Assembly: GCF_009184865.1 (NCBI RefSeq)
Contig: NZ_CP045096.1
Location: 3,472,001-3,536,000, forward strand
Origin: Streptomyces phaeolivaceus
Lineage (GTDB): Bacteria; Actinomycetota; Actinomycetes; Streptomycetales; Streptomycetaceae
Direction: 5' to 3'
DNA length: 64,000 nt
Within the stretch, counting starts at the first letter, position 1. Each line of letters opens with the position of its first letter. The position numbers were made by a program, and so were the translations under genes. Below, piece after piece: positions 32,063 through 40,125 of the stretch. The notes beneath the pieces were generated by a model. The model was not told the DNA's origin. It made no database searches and was given only the letters and a program-made list of their open reading frames with translations.

Positions 32063-33228
32063 TGGGCCACCCCGTACAGGGAGAGCAGGTTCTTCATACG
32101 CGTCTCCGCCAGCGCCGGGTCCGGGAACAGGCCCAGGCCGTCGGCCAGTTCGTAGGCGCGGGCGAAGTGCGGGAGGGAGCGGGCCGACTGGAGGCCGCCG
32201 ACCATCGTGAAGTGCGACTGGTGGCCGGCCAGCCACGCCAGGAACACGACACCCGTCTTGTAGAAGCGGGTGGGGGTCTGGAAGAGGTGGCGGGAGAGTG
32301 CGACGGTCGGGTCCAGGAGGGACCGGAAGCCCTTCACATCGCCCGTGTCCAGGACCCGGACCGCCTCCGCCGCCAGGGGCCCCAGCGGGTCGAAGATGCC
32401 CAGCAGCGCGTGGCTGAAGCCCTTCTCGTCGCCCGCGATCAGCTCGGGGTAGTTGAAGTCGTCGCCCGTGTAGCAGCGGACCCCTCGCGGGAGGCGGCGG
32501 CGGATGTCGATCTCGCGCTGGGCGTCCAGGAGGGACACCTTGATGCCGTCCACCTTCTCCGGGTGGGCGGCGATCACGGCGAGGAAGGTCTCCGTGGCCG
32601 CGTCGAGGTCCGAGGAGCCCCAGTAGCCGTCCAGCGCAGGGTCGAACATCGGGCCGAGCCAGTGCAGCACGACCGGCTCGGTGGCCTGGCGGAGCAGATG
32701 GCCGTAGATCTCCAGGTAGTCCTCGGGGCCCCGGGCCGCCGCCGCCAGCGCGCGCGAGGCCATCAGGATCGCCTGGGCGCCCGACTCCTCGACGAGCGCC
32801 AGCTGCTCCTCGTACGCCTTGCGGATCTCCGCGAGGGAGGCGCTCGCCGGGTCGGTGAGCTGGTCGGTGCCGACACCGCAGGCGATCAGGCCGCCGACCG
32901 ACTTCGCCTCGGCCGCGCTGCGGCGGATCAGCTCCGCCGCGCCCGCCCAGTCCAGGCCCATACCGCGCTGCGCGGTGTCCATCGCCTCGGCGACGCCCAG
33001 GCCGTGCGACCACAGGTGGCGGCGGAAGGCGAGGGTGGCGTCCCAGTCGACGGCGGCGGGCGAGTCCGGGGAGACGTCCGCGAAGGAGTCCGCGACGACG
33101 TGCGCCGCCGAGAAGACCGTACGGGAGGTGAGGGCGGTGCCCGGGGACACCGCCAGGGGCTCGGTGCGGGGGGTGTAGGCCCGCAACCGCCCGTCGGCAC
33201 CGGGGAGTCGGATGAACCCGTTCGTCAC
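32059..33228 (-). CDS. DUF993 protein, dihydrodipicolinate synthase-like
   Basis: 389 residues, GTG start overlapping the oxidoreductase stop. TIM-barrel protein of the DUF993 group, distant from DapA/NanA aldolases. It has DGIKVSLLDAQREIDIRRRLP, where the Lys fits the Schiff-base position, and YTGDDFNYPELI. Together with the oxidoreductase and isomerase it likely cleaves an oxidised sugar by retro-aldol chemistry. That role is inferred from fold and operon, not shown. Confidence 0.85.
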   Translation of the reverse strand: MTNGFIRLPGADGRLRAYTPRTEPLAVSPGTALTSRTVFSAAHVVADSFADVSPDSPAAVDWDATLAFRRHLWSHGLGVAEAMDTAQRGMGLDWAGAAELIRRSAAEAKSVGGLIACGVGTDQLTDPASASLAEIRKAYEEQLALVEESGAQAILMASRALAAAARGPEDYLEIYGHLLRQATEPVVLHWLGPMFDPALDGYWGSSDLDAATETFLAVIAAHPEKVDGIKVSLLDAQREIDIRRRLPRGVRCYTGDDFNYPELIAGDEKGFSHALLGIFDPLGPLAAEAVRVLDTGDVKGFRSLLDPTVALSRHLFQTPTRFYKTGVVFLAWLAGHQSHFTMVGGLQSARSLPHFARAYELADGLGLFPDPALAETRMKNLLSLYGVAQ

Positions 33229-34382
33229 AGCTGGATCTCCGGAACGTCGAGACGGACACCCTCGGCGGAGGACTTCAGGCCCAGCTCGGCGAGCTGGACG
33301 CCACGGGCGCCGGCCAGCAGGTCCCAGTGGTAGGGCGCGTCGGCGTAGACGTGCTTGAAGAACAGCTCCCACTGCGCCTTGAAGCCGTTGTCGAACTCGG
33401 CGTTGTCCGGCACCTCCTGCCACTGGTCGCGGAAGGAGTAGGTGGCGGGGATGTCGGGGTTCCACACCGGCTTGGGGGTGGCGGAGCGGTGCTGGACACG
33501 GCAGTTGCGCAGACCGGCCACGGCCGAGCCCTCGGTGCCGTCGACCTGGAACTCCACCAGCTCGTCGCGGTTGACGCGCACGGCCCAGGAGGAGTTGATC
33601 TGGGCGATCGCGCCGCCGTCCAGCTCGAAGACGCCGTACGCGGCGTCGTCGGCGGTGGCGTCGTAGGGCTTGTCCCGCTCGTCCCAGCGCTGCGGGATGT
33701 GCGTGGCGGTGAGGGCCTGGACGGACTTCACGCGGCCGAACAGCTCGTGCAGGACGTACTCCCAGTGCGGGAACATGTCGACGACGATGCCGCCGCCGTC
33801 CTCGGAGCGGTAGTTCCAGGAGGGGCGCTGGGCCTCCTGCCAGTCGCCCTCGAAGACCCAGTAGCCGAACTCGCCCCGGATGGAGAGGATGCGGCCGAAG
33901 AAGCCGCCGTCGATGAGGCGCTTCAGCTTCAGCAGGCCGGGGAGGAACAGCTTGTCCTGGACGACGCCGTGCTTGATGCCGGCGGCGGCAGCCAGCCTGG
34001 CCAGCTCCAGGGCGCCGTCGAGGCCCGTCGCGGTCGGCTTCTCGGTGTAGATGTGCTTGCCCGCCGCGATCGCCTTCTTGATCGCCTCCTCGCGGGCCGA
34101 GGTGACCTGGGCGTCGAAGTAGATCTCGACGGTCGGGTCCGCGAGGACCGCGTCGACGTCGGTGGAGACGTTCGCCGGGTCCAGACCGTGCTGCTCGGCA
34201 AGCGCCTTCAGCGCGTGCTCGCGGCGGCCGACGAGGATCGGCTCCGGCCACAGCACGGTGCCGTCGCCGAGGTCGAGACCGCCCTGCTCGCGGATGGCGA
34301 GGATCGAGCGGACCAGGTGCTGGCGGTAACCCATGCGCCCGGTCACGCCGTTCATGGCGATCCGTACGGTTTTGCGCGTCAC
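33225..34382 (-). CDS. Gfo/Idh/MocA-family NAD(P)-dependent oxidoreductase
   Basis: 385 residues. N-terminal Rossmann region (IAMNGVTGRMGYRQHL; the glycine motif is GVTGRMG), the family Glu-Lys-Pro at IYTEKPTA and a C-terminal substrate domain containing GGGIVVDMFPHWEYVL, whose Asp/His fit the catalytic motif. First gene of the operon, divergent from a LacI regulator. It likely oxidises a sugar, polyol or inositol derivative. Confidence 0.92.
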   Translation of the reverse strand: MTRKTVRIAMNGVTGRMGYRQHLVRSILAIREQGGLDLGDGTVLWPEPILVGRREHALKALAEQHGLDPANVSTDVDAVLADPTVEIYFDAQVTSAREEAIKKAIAAGKHIYTEKPTATGLDGALELARLAAAAGIKHGVVQDKLFLPGLLKLKRLIDGGFFGRILSIRGEFGYWVFEGDWQEAQRPSWNYRSEDGGGIVVDMFPHWEYVLHELFGRVKSVQALTATHIPQRWDERDKPYDATADDAAYGVFELDGGAIAQINSSWAVRVNRDELVEFQVDGTEGSAVAGLRNCRVQHRSATPKPVWNPDIPATYSFRDQWQEVPDNAEFDNGFKAQWELFFKHVYADAPYHWDLLAGARGVQLAELGLKSSAEGVRLDVPEIQL

Positions 34383-34475
34383 GGCCGTTTCCTTTCGTTG
34401 GTATGCGTTCGGGGTGCGTTCGTTTTCGCGTACGCGTCCGGCGCCGCGTACGCCCGACGAAAGGTGAGCGTCCCA

Positions 34476-34487
34476 GCAAGCGCTTTC
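34476..34487. promoter_or_regulatory. LacI-type operator
   Basis: gcaagcgctttc contains the perfect palindrome aagcgctt (34478-34485) with the central CG typical of LacI/GalR sites. It lies about 95 bp upstream of the dehydrogenase start, in the divergent region shared with the LacI gene. Confidence 0.65.
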
Positions 34488-34547
34488 TATCTGATGAGAA
34501 GCTAGCCTCTGAGCAGCGGTCTGGACAAGACCGTGAGGGGGTCGAGT

Positions 34548-34588
34548 TGTTCGAGGGGGCGAACGGCGGGCTGTTCGAGGGGGCGAAC
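34548..34588. repeat. Duplicated GTTCG-N6-CGAAC element
   Basis: Two copies of tgttcgagggggcgaac, 24 bp apart. Each is itself an inverted repeat (gttcg, six bases, cgaac). They lie 67-107 bp before the LacI start and could be paired operators or leader hairpins. Confidence 0.8.
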
Positions 34589-34654
34589 AGTGGTCGCGGC
34601 CGTATGGTTCCCCGACAGCCCGAACGAGACGCGCACCCGGAGGACGAGAAAACG

Positions 34655-35698
34655 ATGACTGTGACCCTGGCGGACGTGGCGGCCCGTGCGCAGGTGTCGC
34701 CCGCGACCGTCTCCCGGGTGCTCAACGGCAACTACCCGGTGGCCGCCTCCACGCGCGAGCGGGTGCTGAAGGCCGTGGACGAGCTGGACTACGTCCTCAA
34801 CGGTCCCGCCAGCGCGCTCGCCGCCGCCACTTCCGACCTGGTCGGCATCCTGGTGAACGACATCGCCGACCCCTTCTTCGGGATCATGGCCGCGGCCATC
34901 CAGTCCGAGATCGGCGGTCCGGGCGGGCGCGCGGGCGGGGAGCGGCTGGGTGTGGTGTGCAACACGGGCGGCTCCCCGGAACGCGAACTGACCTATCTCA
35001 CGCTGTTGCAGCGGCAGCGGGCCGCCGCCGTCGTGCTGACCGGTGGGGCCATCGAGGATCCTGCCCATCTGGCGGCCGTCGGCAACAAACTGCGCAAGCT
35101 GGCGGAGGCCGGGACGCGCGTGGTGCTGTGCGGGCGCCCGCCCACACCGGAGGCCATCGCGATCACCTTCGACAACCGGGGTGGCGGACAGCTGCTCACC
35201 GAGCATCTGATCGGGCTGGGGCACCGGCGGCTCGGCTATATCGCCGGGCCACAGGAGCGGACGACGACCCGGCACCGGCTGGAGGGGCACCGCGCGGCGC
35301 TGGCGGAGGCGGGCATCGAGGACGACCCCCGCTGGACGGTGTCCGGACGCTACGACCGGCTCTCCGGGTACGAGGCGACGCTGGAGCTGCTGCGGCGGGA
35401 CCCGTCGCTGACCGCCGTGGTCGCCGCCAACGACACGGTGGCGCTGGGGGCGTGCGCGGCGCTCCGCGACTCCGGGCTGCGGATTCCGGACGACGTCTCC
35501 GTGGCCGGTTTCGACGACCTCCCCTTCAGCATCGACGCGGTGCCCGCGCTGACGACCGTACGGCTGCCGCTGTCGGAGGCGGGGGCCCGTGCCGGCCGGA
35601 TCGCGATGGGCCGCGAGGAGCCGCCGCCGGGCGGGATCGCCACGGTGCGGGGGGAGTTGATGGTGCGGGGGTCGAGCGGGGCGCCTCGGGAGTCTTGA
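34655..35698 (+). CDS. LacI-family transcriptional regulator
   Basis: 347 residues. Helix-turn-helix TLADVAARAQVSPATVSRVLNG at residues 4-25 with the hinge helix near 50, then a periplasmic-binding-like effector domain (VGILVNDIADPFF, VAGFDDLPFS). It probably represses the divergent dehydrogenase-DUF993-isomerase operon and its own gene through the aagcgctt site. The effector is presumably a pathway intermediate. Confidence 0.94.
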   Translation: MTVTLADVAARAQVSPATVSRVLNGNYPVAASTRERVLKAVDELDYVLNGPASALAAATSDLVGILVNDIADPFFGIMAAAIQSEIGGPGGRAGGERLGVVCNTGGSPERELTYLTLLQRQRAAAVVLTGGAIEDPAHLAAVGNKLRKLAEAGTRVVLCGRPPTPEAIAITFDNRGGGQLLTEHLIGLGHRRLGYIAGPQERTTTRHRLEGHRAALAEAGIEDDPRWTVSGRYDRLSGYEATLELLRRDPSLTAVVAANDTVALGACAALRDSGLRIPDDVSVAGFDDLPFSIDAVPALTTVRLPLSEAGARAGRIAMGREEPPPGGIATVRGELMVRGSSGAPRES

Positions 35699-35737
35699 GG
35701 GGCGGTCCCCGAGGGACGGTCCCTGAGGGACGGCCCC
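35696..35737 (+). repeat. 14-bp tandem repeat starting at the LacI stop codon
   Basis: Three units of the form YgagggRcggtccc begin exactly with the TGA stop of the LacI gene; a fourth decayed unit follows. Confidence 0.85.
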
Positions 35738-35843
35738 CGAAGGGCAGGGGTGCTCACGGAGTGTGATCGTTCGGCGCGCGGGTGTGACCGTCCCGTCTTA
35801 CGTTGGGCGGGCAAGGCACCACACCCCCCAGCAAGGAGTAACC

Positions 35844-36041
35844 ATGGCCGCCAAGGACAAGGGCAGCATGGACAAGATCAAGGGCAAGGCCAAGGAGATG
35901 ACCGGCAAGGTCACCGGCGACCGTGGGCAGCAGGCCGAGGGCAAGATGCAGCAGGCGCGCGGCGAGGCCAAGCAGATGAAGGGCAAGGCGCAGGAGCGCG
36001 TCCAGGAGACACAGCGCCCGGTGCGGCGCGACGGTATGTGA
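35844..36041 (+). CDS. CsbD-like stress protein
   Basis: 65 residues, very charged, rich in Lys, Gln, Gly and Met, of the form MDKIKGKAKEMTGKVTGDRG followed by GKMQQARGEAKQMKGKAQE. CsbD proteins are abundant general-stress (SigB-type) products of unknown biochemical role. Strong RBS AAGGAG and a strong terminator make it a single-gene unit. Confidence 0.93.
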   Translation: MAAKDKGSMDKIKGKAKEMTGKVTGDRGQQAEGKMQQARGEAKQMKGKAQERVQETQRPVRRDGM

Positions 36042-36053
36042 CGTCGCGCGCCA

Positions 36054-36085
36054 GAAGGGGGCTCCCGTGAGCGGGAGCCCCCTTC
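36054..36085 (+). terminator. Hairpin terminator after csbD-like gene
   Basis: 14-bp arms gaagggggctcccg and cgggagcccccttc with loop TGAG, 13 bp after the stop. Confidence 0.85.
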
Positions 36086-36133
36086 GGCATGTGCGGCCAC
36101 CGACATCACCCCCTCTCCCACCCACCCGGCGGC

Positions 36134-36175
36134 ATCTCTGACCCAGTCAGCTATTCTCTTGACTCAGTCAGAGAT
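36134..36175. promoter_or_regulatory. Operator/promoter region of the MarR-GNAT gene
   Basis: Two TGAcYcAGTCA near-palindromes, 21 bp apart (36139-36149 and 36160-36170), lie within a larger inverted repeat atctctgac/gtcagagat. They end about 30 bp before the start codon, which fits autoregulation by a MarR dimer. Confidence 0.7.
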
Positions 36176-36205
36176 AGTGCTGCGGCGACGAGGGGGCGAT
36201 CGGCG

Positions 36206-37180
36206 ATGACCGTGCATGACATTCGGGCGTTCAACCGCTTCTACACGAACGTGATCGGCGCGCTGGACTACGGCCGTCAGGTGTACGCCCCCTACACGCT
36301 CACCGAGGCGCGCGTGCTGTGGGAGCTGGCGCACACCGCGCGGGCGGAGGCGGCCGAGCTGCGGGCGGAGCTGTCGTTGGACTCGGGGTATCTGAGCCGG
36401 CTGCTGGCGAGGTTCGAGAAGGACGGGCTGGTCGAGCGGGAGCGCTCGGCGCGCGATCCCCGGCGGCAGCGGGTGACGCTCACCGCGCGCGGACGGGAGA
36501 CGGCCGCGCTGCTCGGCGAGCGGTCCGACGAGGCGGTGGGATCGCTGCTGTCGACCGTGCCGCCCGCCGACCGTCCCCGGCTGACCGAGGCGATGGACGA
36601 CATCCGCGCGATCCTCGGCGACCGCCGCCGCGCCCCGCGCCCCGACGACGTCACGCTGCGCGAGCCGCTCCCCGGCGACCTCGGCTGGATCGTGCAGCGC
36701 AACGCGGCGCTCTACGCGGCGGAGTACGGGTTCGACGGAGACTACGAGGCGCTGGTGGCCCGGATCGTCGCCGACTACGCCCGGGACCGGGACCCGGAGC
36801 GGGAGCGGCTGTGGATCGCCGAGGTGGACGGGCGGCCGGTGGGGTGCGTGATGTGCGTACGGGACGAGGCGCCCGGGGCCGCGCGGCTGCGGCTGCTGCT
36901 CGTCGAGCCGGAGGCGCGGGGGCTGCGCATCGGTGACCGTCTCGTCGGGGCCGTCGTCGACTTCGCCCGCGAGAGCGGCTACCGCGAGGTCGTCCTGTGG
37001 ACCAACGACTGCCTCGCCGCCGCCCGCCGCGTGTACCAGCGCCACGGCTTCACCCTCGTCCGCGAGGAGCCCCACCACTCCTTCGGCGTGGACCTGGTGG
37101 GCCAGGACTGGCGCCTGGAGCTGGACGACGCCGCCCGTCGGGAGCGCGGGGCCGTGTCCGGGCAGCACATGACCCGCTGA
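36206..37180 (+). CDS. MarR-type regulator fused to a GNAT acetyltransferase
   Basis: 324 residues. Residues 1-145 form a MarR winged helix (VLWELAHTARAEAAELRAEL, GYLSRLLARFEKDGLVERE, DPRRQRVTLT). Residues 160-305 form a GNAT domain with the acetyl-CoA loop around VEPEARGLRIGDRLV and a NDCLAAARRVYQRHGF C-terminal motif. Such fusions are frequent in bacteria. The acetyl acceptor is unknown; upstream TGAcYcAGTCA sites suggest autoregulation. Confidence 0.93.
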   Translation: MTVHDIRAFNRFYTNVIGALDYGRQVYAPYTLTEARVLWELAHTARAEAAELRAELSLDSGYLSRLLARFEKDGLVERERSARDPRRQRVTLTARGRETAALLGERSDEAVGSLLSTVPPADRPRLTEAMDDIRAILGDRRRAPRPDDVTLREPLPGDLGWIVQRNAALYAAEYGFDGDYEALVARIVADYARDRDPERERLWIAEVDGRPVGCVMCVRDEAPGAARLRLLLVEPEARGLRIGDRLVGAVVDFARESGYREVVLWTNDCLAAARRVYQRHGFTLVREEPHHSFGVDLVGQDWRLELDDAARRERGAVSGQHMTR

Positions 37181-37205
37181 CGTGTGACGTGTACGGTCCG
37201 AAGAC

Positions 37206-38012
37206 ATGAAACTCGCGTTCTCCACCCTCGGTGTCCCCGCCCTCCCCCTCACCGACGTCCTGCGGCTCGCCGTCACGCACGGCTATCACGGCGTAGAGCT
37301 GCGCGCCCATCCCGAGGAGCCGGTGCATCCGGGCATCGGGGCGGACGAACGGGCCGCCGTGGCCGCCGAGTTCAAGGCGGCGGGCGTCGAGATCCTGGGC
37401 CTCGCCGGATACGCGCGGGTCGCCGCGCCGGGCGAGGACGGCCCCGTGCTCGACGAGATCCGGGGGCTGCTCGACCTCGCGCGGGACCTGGGGGCGCCCT
37501 TCGTCCGGGTCTTCCCCGGCGCGGACCTGGCCGGCGGCCAGAGCCGGGAGGAGGCCGACGCGATCGCGGCCCGGCGGCTCGGCTCGGCGGCGGAGGACGC
37601 GGCCGACCGGGGCGTACGGGTCCTGCTGGAGACCCATGACTCGCACCGCACCGGCGCCGACGCGATCCGTGTCCTCGGCCCGGTCGGCCACGGCAGCGTC
37701 GGCTCGCTCTGGGACGTGATGCACACCTGGCTCGGCGGCGAACAGCCCGCCGAGTCCTACGCCGCGCTCTCCCCCTTCCTCGGCTACGTCCAGGTCAAGG
37801 ACATCGCCTCCCCCGAGGACACCACCCCGCTCGCCCTGGGCGCGGGCGCCCTCCCGCTCGGCGAGTGCGTCGAACTCCTCTCCCGCAAGGACTGGGACGG
37901 CTGGCTCTGCTGGGAGTACGAGAAGCGGTGGTACGAGGAGGCCGCGCCGCTGCCGGAACTGCTCGCGGCGGGCCGGGAACACCTCGGGCGGCTGCTCAAC
38001 GACGCGGCGTAG
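37206..38012 (+). CDS. Sugar phosphate isomerase/epimerase (TIM barrel)
   Basis: 268 residues of the xylose isomerase-like/AP endonuclease 2 superfamily. Begins KLAFSTLGVPALPL and has metal-site candidates VLLETHDSHRTG (Glu, His), SLWDVMHTW (Asp, His), VQVKD and CWEYEKRW. Separate from the catabolic operon at 31223-34382; it follows the MarR-GNAT gene by 25 bp and may be co-transcribed. Substrate unknown. Confidence 0.88.
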   Translation: MKLAFSTLGVPALPLTDVLRLAVTHGYHGVELRAHPEEPVHPGIGADERAAVAAEFKAAGVEILGLAGYARVAAPGEDGPVLDEIRGLLDLARDLGAPFVRVFPGADLAGGQSREEADAIAARRLGSAAEDAADRGVRVLLETHDSHRTGADAIRVLGPVGHGSVGSLWDVMHTWLGGEQPAESYAALSPFLGYVQVKDIASPEDTTPLALGAGALPLGECVELLSRKDWDGWLCWEYEKRWYEEAAPLPELLAAGREHLGRLLNDAA

Positions 38013-38052
38013 GACCGGCGGCGTAGGACCGGCGTAGGACCGGCGTAGGACC
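38006..38052 (+). repeat. 11-bp tandem repeat spanning a stop codon
   Basis: Four units of ggcgtaggacc, with a 3-bp gap after the first. The first unit contains the TAG stop of the isomerase gene. Confidence 0.88.
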
Positions 38053-38235
38053 GGCGGCGAGAGCGACGGCAGCGCCGACAGTGGCGACAGTGGCGACGAC
38101 AGGGCACAAACCGCCTGAAGTCGATCGCCCGCCGAGCAAGTACCGACAGTAACTCTTGCAAAACGGAGCGCTGCGGTACGCCCCTGGAGCAGACTTGCCT
38201 CCCGCAACCAGCCATGCACCGGGGGGATCTGGCAT

Positions 38236-39186
38236 ATGCAAGGCACGGTCGACGGTTTCAGCTACGGTGCGGTCACTCCGGTGGCCGCCTATGTCATGGC
38301 CTGCCTGGGCGCGGCGCTCGGACTGCGCTGCGTGGTCAGGTCGGTCTACAACGAACAGTCCTGGAAGCCCGGTTGGCTGGCGCTGGGCGCCGCGTGCATC
38401 GGCTGCGGCATCTGGACCATGCACTTCATCGCCATGGTCGGCTTCCGGGTGAAGGAGAGCCCGATCCACTACGACGTCGGGCTGACGGTGCTCAGCCTGG
38501 CCGTCGCCATCACCGTCGTCGGCATCGGGGTCTTCGCCGTGGGCTACCGGGGCGTCAGCACCTCCACGCTGTGCTCGGCGGGATGCGTCACGGGCCTCGG
38601 GGTGGCCGCGATGCACTATCTGGGCATGGCGGCCATCCAGTTGAACGGCTACATCCGGTACGACATGGCCGTCGTCGCCCTCTCCATCGGCATCGCCATC
38701 GCCGCCGCGACCGCCGCGCTCTGGGCGGCCGTGTCGATCCGGGGCTTCCTCACCAGCCTCGGGGCCAGCCTGGTGATGGGGGTCGCCGTGTCCGGGATGC
38801 ACTACACCGGGATGGCGGCGGTGGGGGTGCATCTGCACGGCACCACCGGGGGGACGTTCACCGGTGAATCGCCCACGTCGATCCTGCTGCCCATGCTGAT
38901 CGGGCCCGCCATCTTCCTACTGCTCGCGGGCGTGGTCGTGATGTTCGACCCGATGCTCGTCCTGGGCGAGGGCGACTGGGACCGGGCGGCGACGCGCGGC
39001 GGGGAGCGGCGAGAGGCCCCACGCGGCCCCTGGCGGGCCGACCGCCCCGACGTCCCCCTCCAACACCCGGACCACGACTTCCCCGGCTCCTCCCCTGGCT
39101 CCTCCTCCGGCTCCCTCTTCGACCCACAGGCCCGGCGGGCGCCGCAGCAGGCCCAGAACACGGGGCGCCGTATTCAGCGGTGGTGA
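38236..39186 (+). CDS. MHYT-domain membrane sensor protein
   Basis: 316 residues with about seven transmembrane helices. Three MHYT motifs: MHFIAM at 62-67, MHYLGM at 126-131 and MHYTGM at 188-193, whose His/Met are proposed to bind copper and sense gases. The C-terminal ~70 residues are hydrophilic and disordered, and no GGDEF or EAL output domain is attached. ATG 38236 follows a ggggggatct leader. The preceding 220 bp hold tandem repeats but no gene. Confidence 0.93.
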   Translation: MQGTVDGFSYGAVTPVAAYVMACLGAALGLRCVVRSVYNEQSWKPGWLALGAACIGCGIWTMHFIAMVGFRVKESPIHYDVGLTVLSLAVAITVVGIGVFAVGYRGVSTSTLCSAGCVTGLGVAAMHYLGMAAIQLNGYIRYDMAVVALSIGIAIAAATAALWAAVSIRGFLTSLGASLVMGVAVSGMHYTGMAAVGVHLHGTTGGTFTGESPTSILLPMLIGPAIFLLLAGVVVMFDPMLVLGEGDWDRAATRGGERREAPRGPWRADRPDVPLQHPDHDFPGSSPGSSSGSLFDPQARRAPQQAQNTGRRIQRW

Positions 39187-39209
39187 GTTGCGCTTCGGGG
39201 TTCGAGTGC

Positions 39210-39345
39210 GGGTCCGGTGAGGGCTGGTCGCGCGGTTCCCCGCGCCCCTTGAGGGCCTACGGCCCTTTCGGGCCGAAAAAGCACGGGGCGCAGCCCCTGC
39301 TTTTTCAGGGGCGCGGGGAACCGCGCGAGAAGCCCCACCGGACCC
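39210..39345. repeat. Long dispersed inverted repeat, copy A
   Basis: Outer arms gcgcggttccccgcgcccc and ggggcgcggggaaccgcgc, with gggtccgg/cgggaccc-like ends and an inner hairpin gaaaaagca/tgctttttc. Same family as 41472-41609 and 50582-50741, all in the same orientation. Lies between convergent genes here. Confidence 0.9.
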
Positions 39346-39378
39346 GCACCCGCCGACGCACCCCGCACCCCCGGGCGA

Positions 39379-40125
39379 TCAGGCGCCCGGCTCCCGCAGC
39401 AGCCGCGGCTGCACGCGTTCCTCCACCGCCACCTCGCCCTCCCGCCGCACGACGTACGCCCCCTTCCCCGGCAGTTCGGCGACAGCCTCCACCAGGCGCG
39501 TCCCGTGGTAGACGAGGCCGACGCCGTCGTCCGTGCAGTGGGTCTCGGGAAGCGTGCCGTCGGCGACGAGACGGTGCACCAGGGGCCGCCGCCCCGCGTC
39601 GCTGTCGTAGTGGACGCCGTTGCCGTACGGGAGGAACCCCAACGCGTCGGTGACCGGGCGGAGTTGTGGGCCGAAAGAGTCCGTCGTGCCGCCCCGGAAC
39701 CAGCAGATGGAGCCCGCGCTGACACCGCTGAGGACGACACCGGACCGCCAGGCGCGGCGGAGGATCGCGTCGAGGCCGTGGACGCGCCAGACGGCCAGCA
39801 GGTTGGCGACCGAGCCGCCCATCACCCACACCACGTCCTGTTCGAGGACGGCGGCCTCGATGTCCTCGATGTTCGGCATCGGGAACAGCGCGAGCGGCGT
39901 CAGATCGAAGCCGGCCACCCGCGCCGCCTCGCTCATGCGCGCCGTCATGTGCTCGGCGTCCCCGACCGCCGTACCGATGTACATGACCTTCGGCCGCCGC
40001 CCGTTCACCCCCGACAGCTCCACCGCGTGGTGCACGAGTGAGTGGAAGGTGACCCGGGTGCGGTCACCGAGCCGGTGGCCGCCCGAGGTGGCGACGATGG
40101 TGGGGGTGGGGGTGGAGGCGGTCAT
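39379..40125 (-). CDS. Peptidase E-like protein (S51, class I amidotransferase fold)
   Basis: 248 residues. Begins IVATSGGHRLGDR and has the nucleophile elbow GVSAGS with Ser 136, as in dipeptidase E and cyanophycinase. VWVMGGSVANLLAVW near residue 100 is also typical. It would act on small peptides in the cytoplasm. Its ATG overlaps the stop of the EPSP synthase gene (ATGA), so the two are coupled. Confidence 0.9.
   Translation of the reverse strand: MTASTPTPTIVATSGGHRLGDRTRVTFHSLVHHAVELSGVNGRRPKVMYIGTAVGDAEHMTARMSEAARVAGFDLTPLALFPMPNIEDIEAAVLEQDVVWVMGGSVANLLAVWRVHGLDAILRRAWRSGVVLSGVSAGSICWFRGGTTDSFGPQLRPVTDALGFLPYGNGVHYDSDAGRRPLVHRLVADGTLPETHCTDDGVGLVYHGTRLVEAVAELPGKGAYVVRREGEVAVEERVQPRLLREPGA

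Noticed and set aside
39210..39345. Small RNA or terminator call for the long inverted repeat
   Set aside because: It occurs in convergent, divergent and tandem contexts and has no T-run, so neither function can be stated from sequence.
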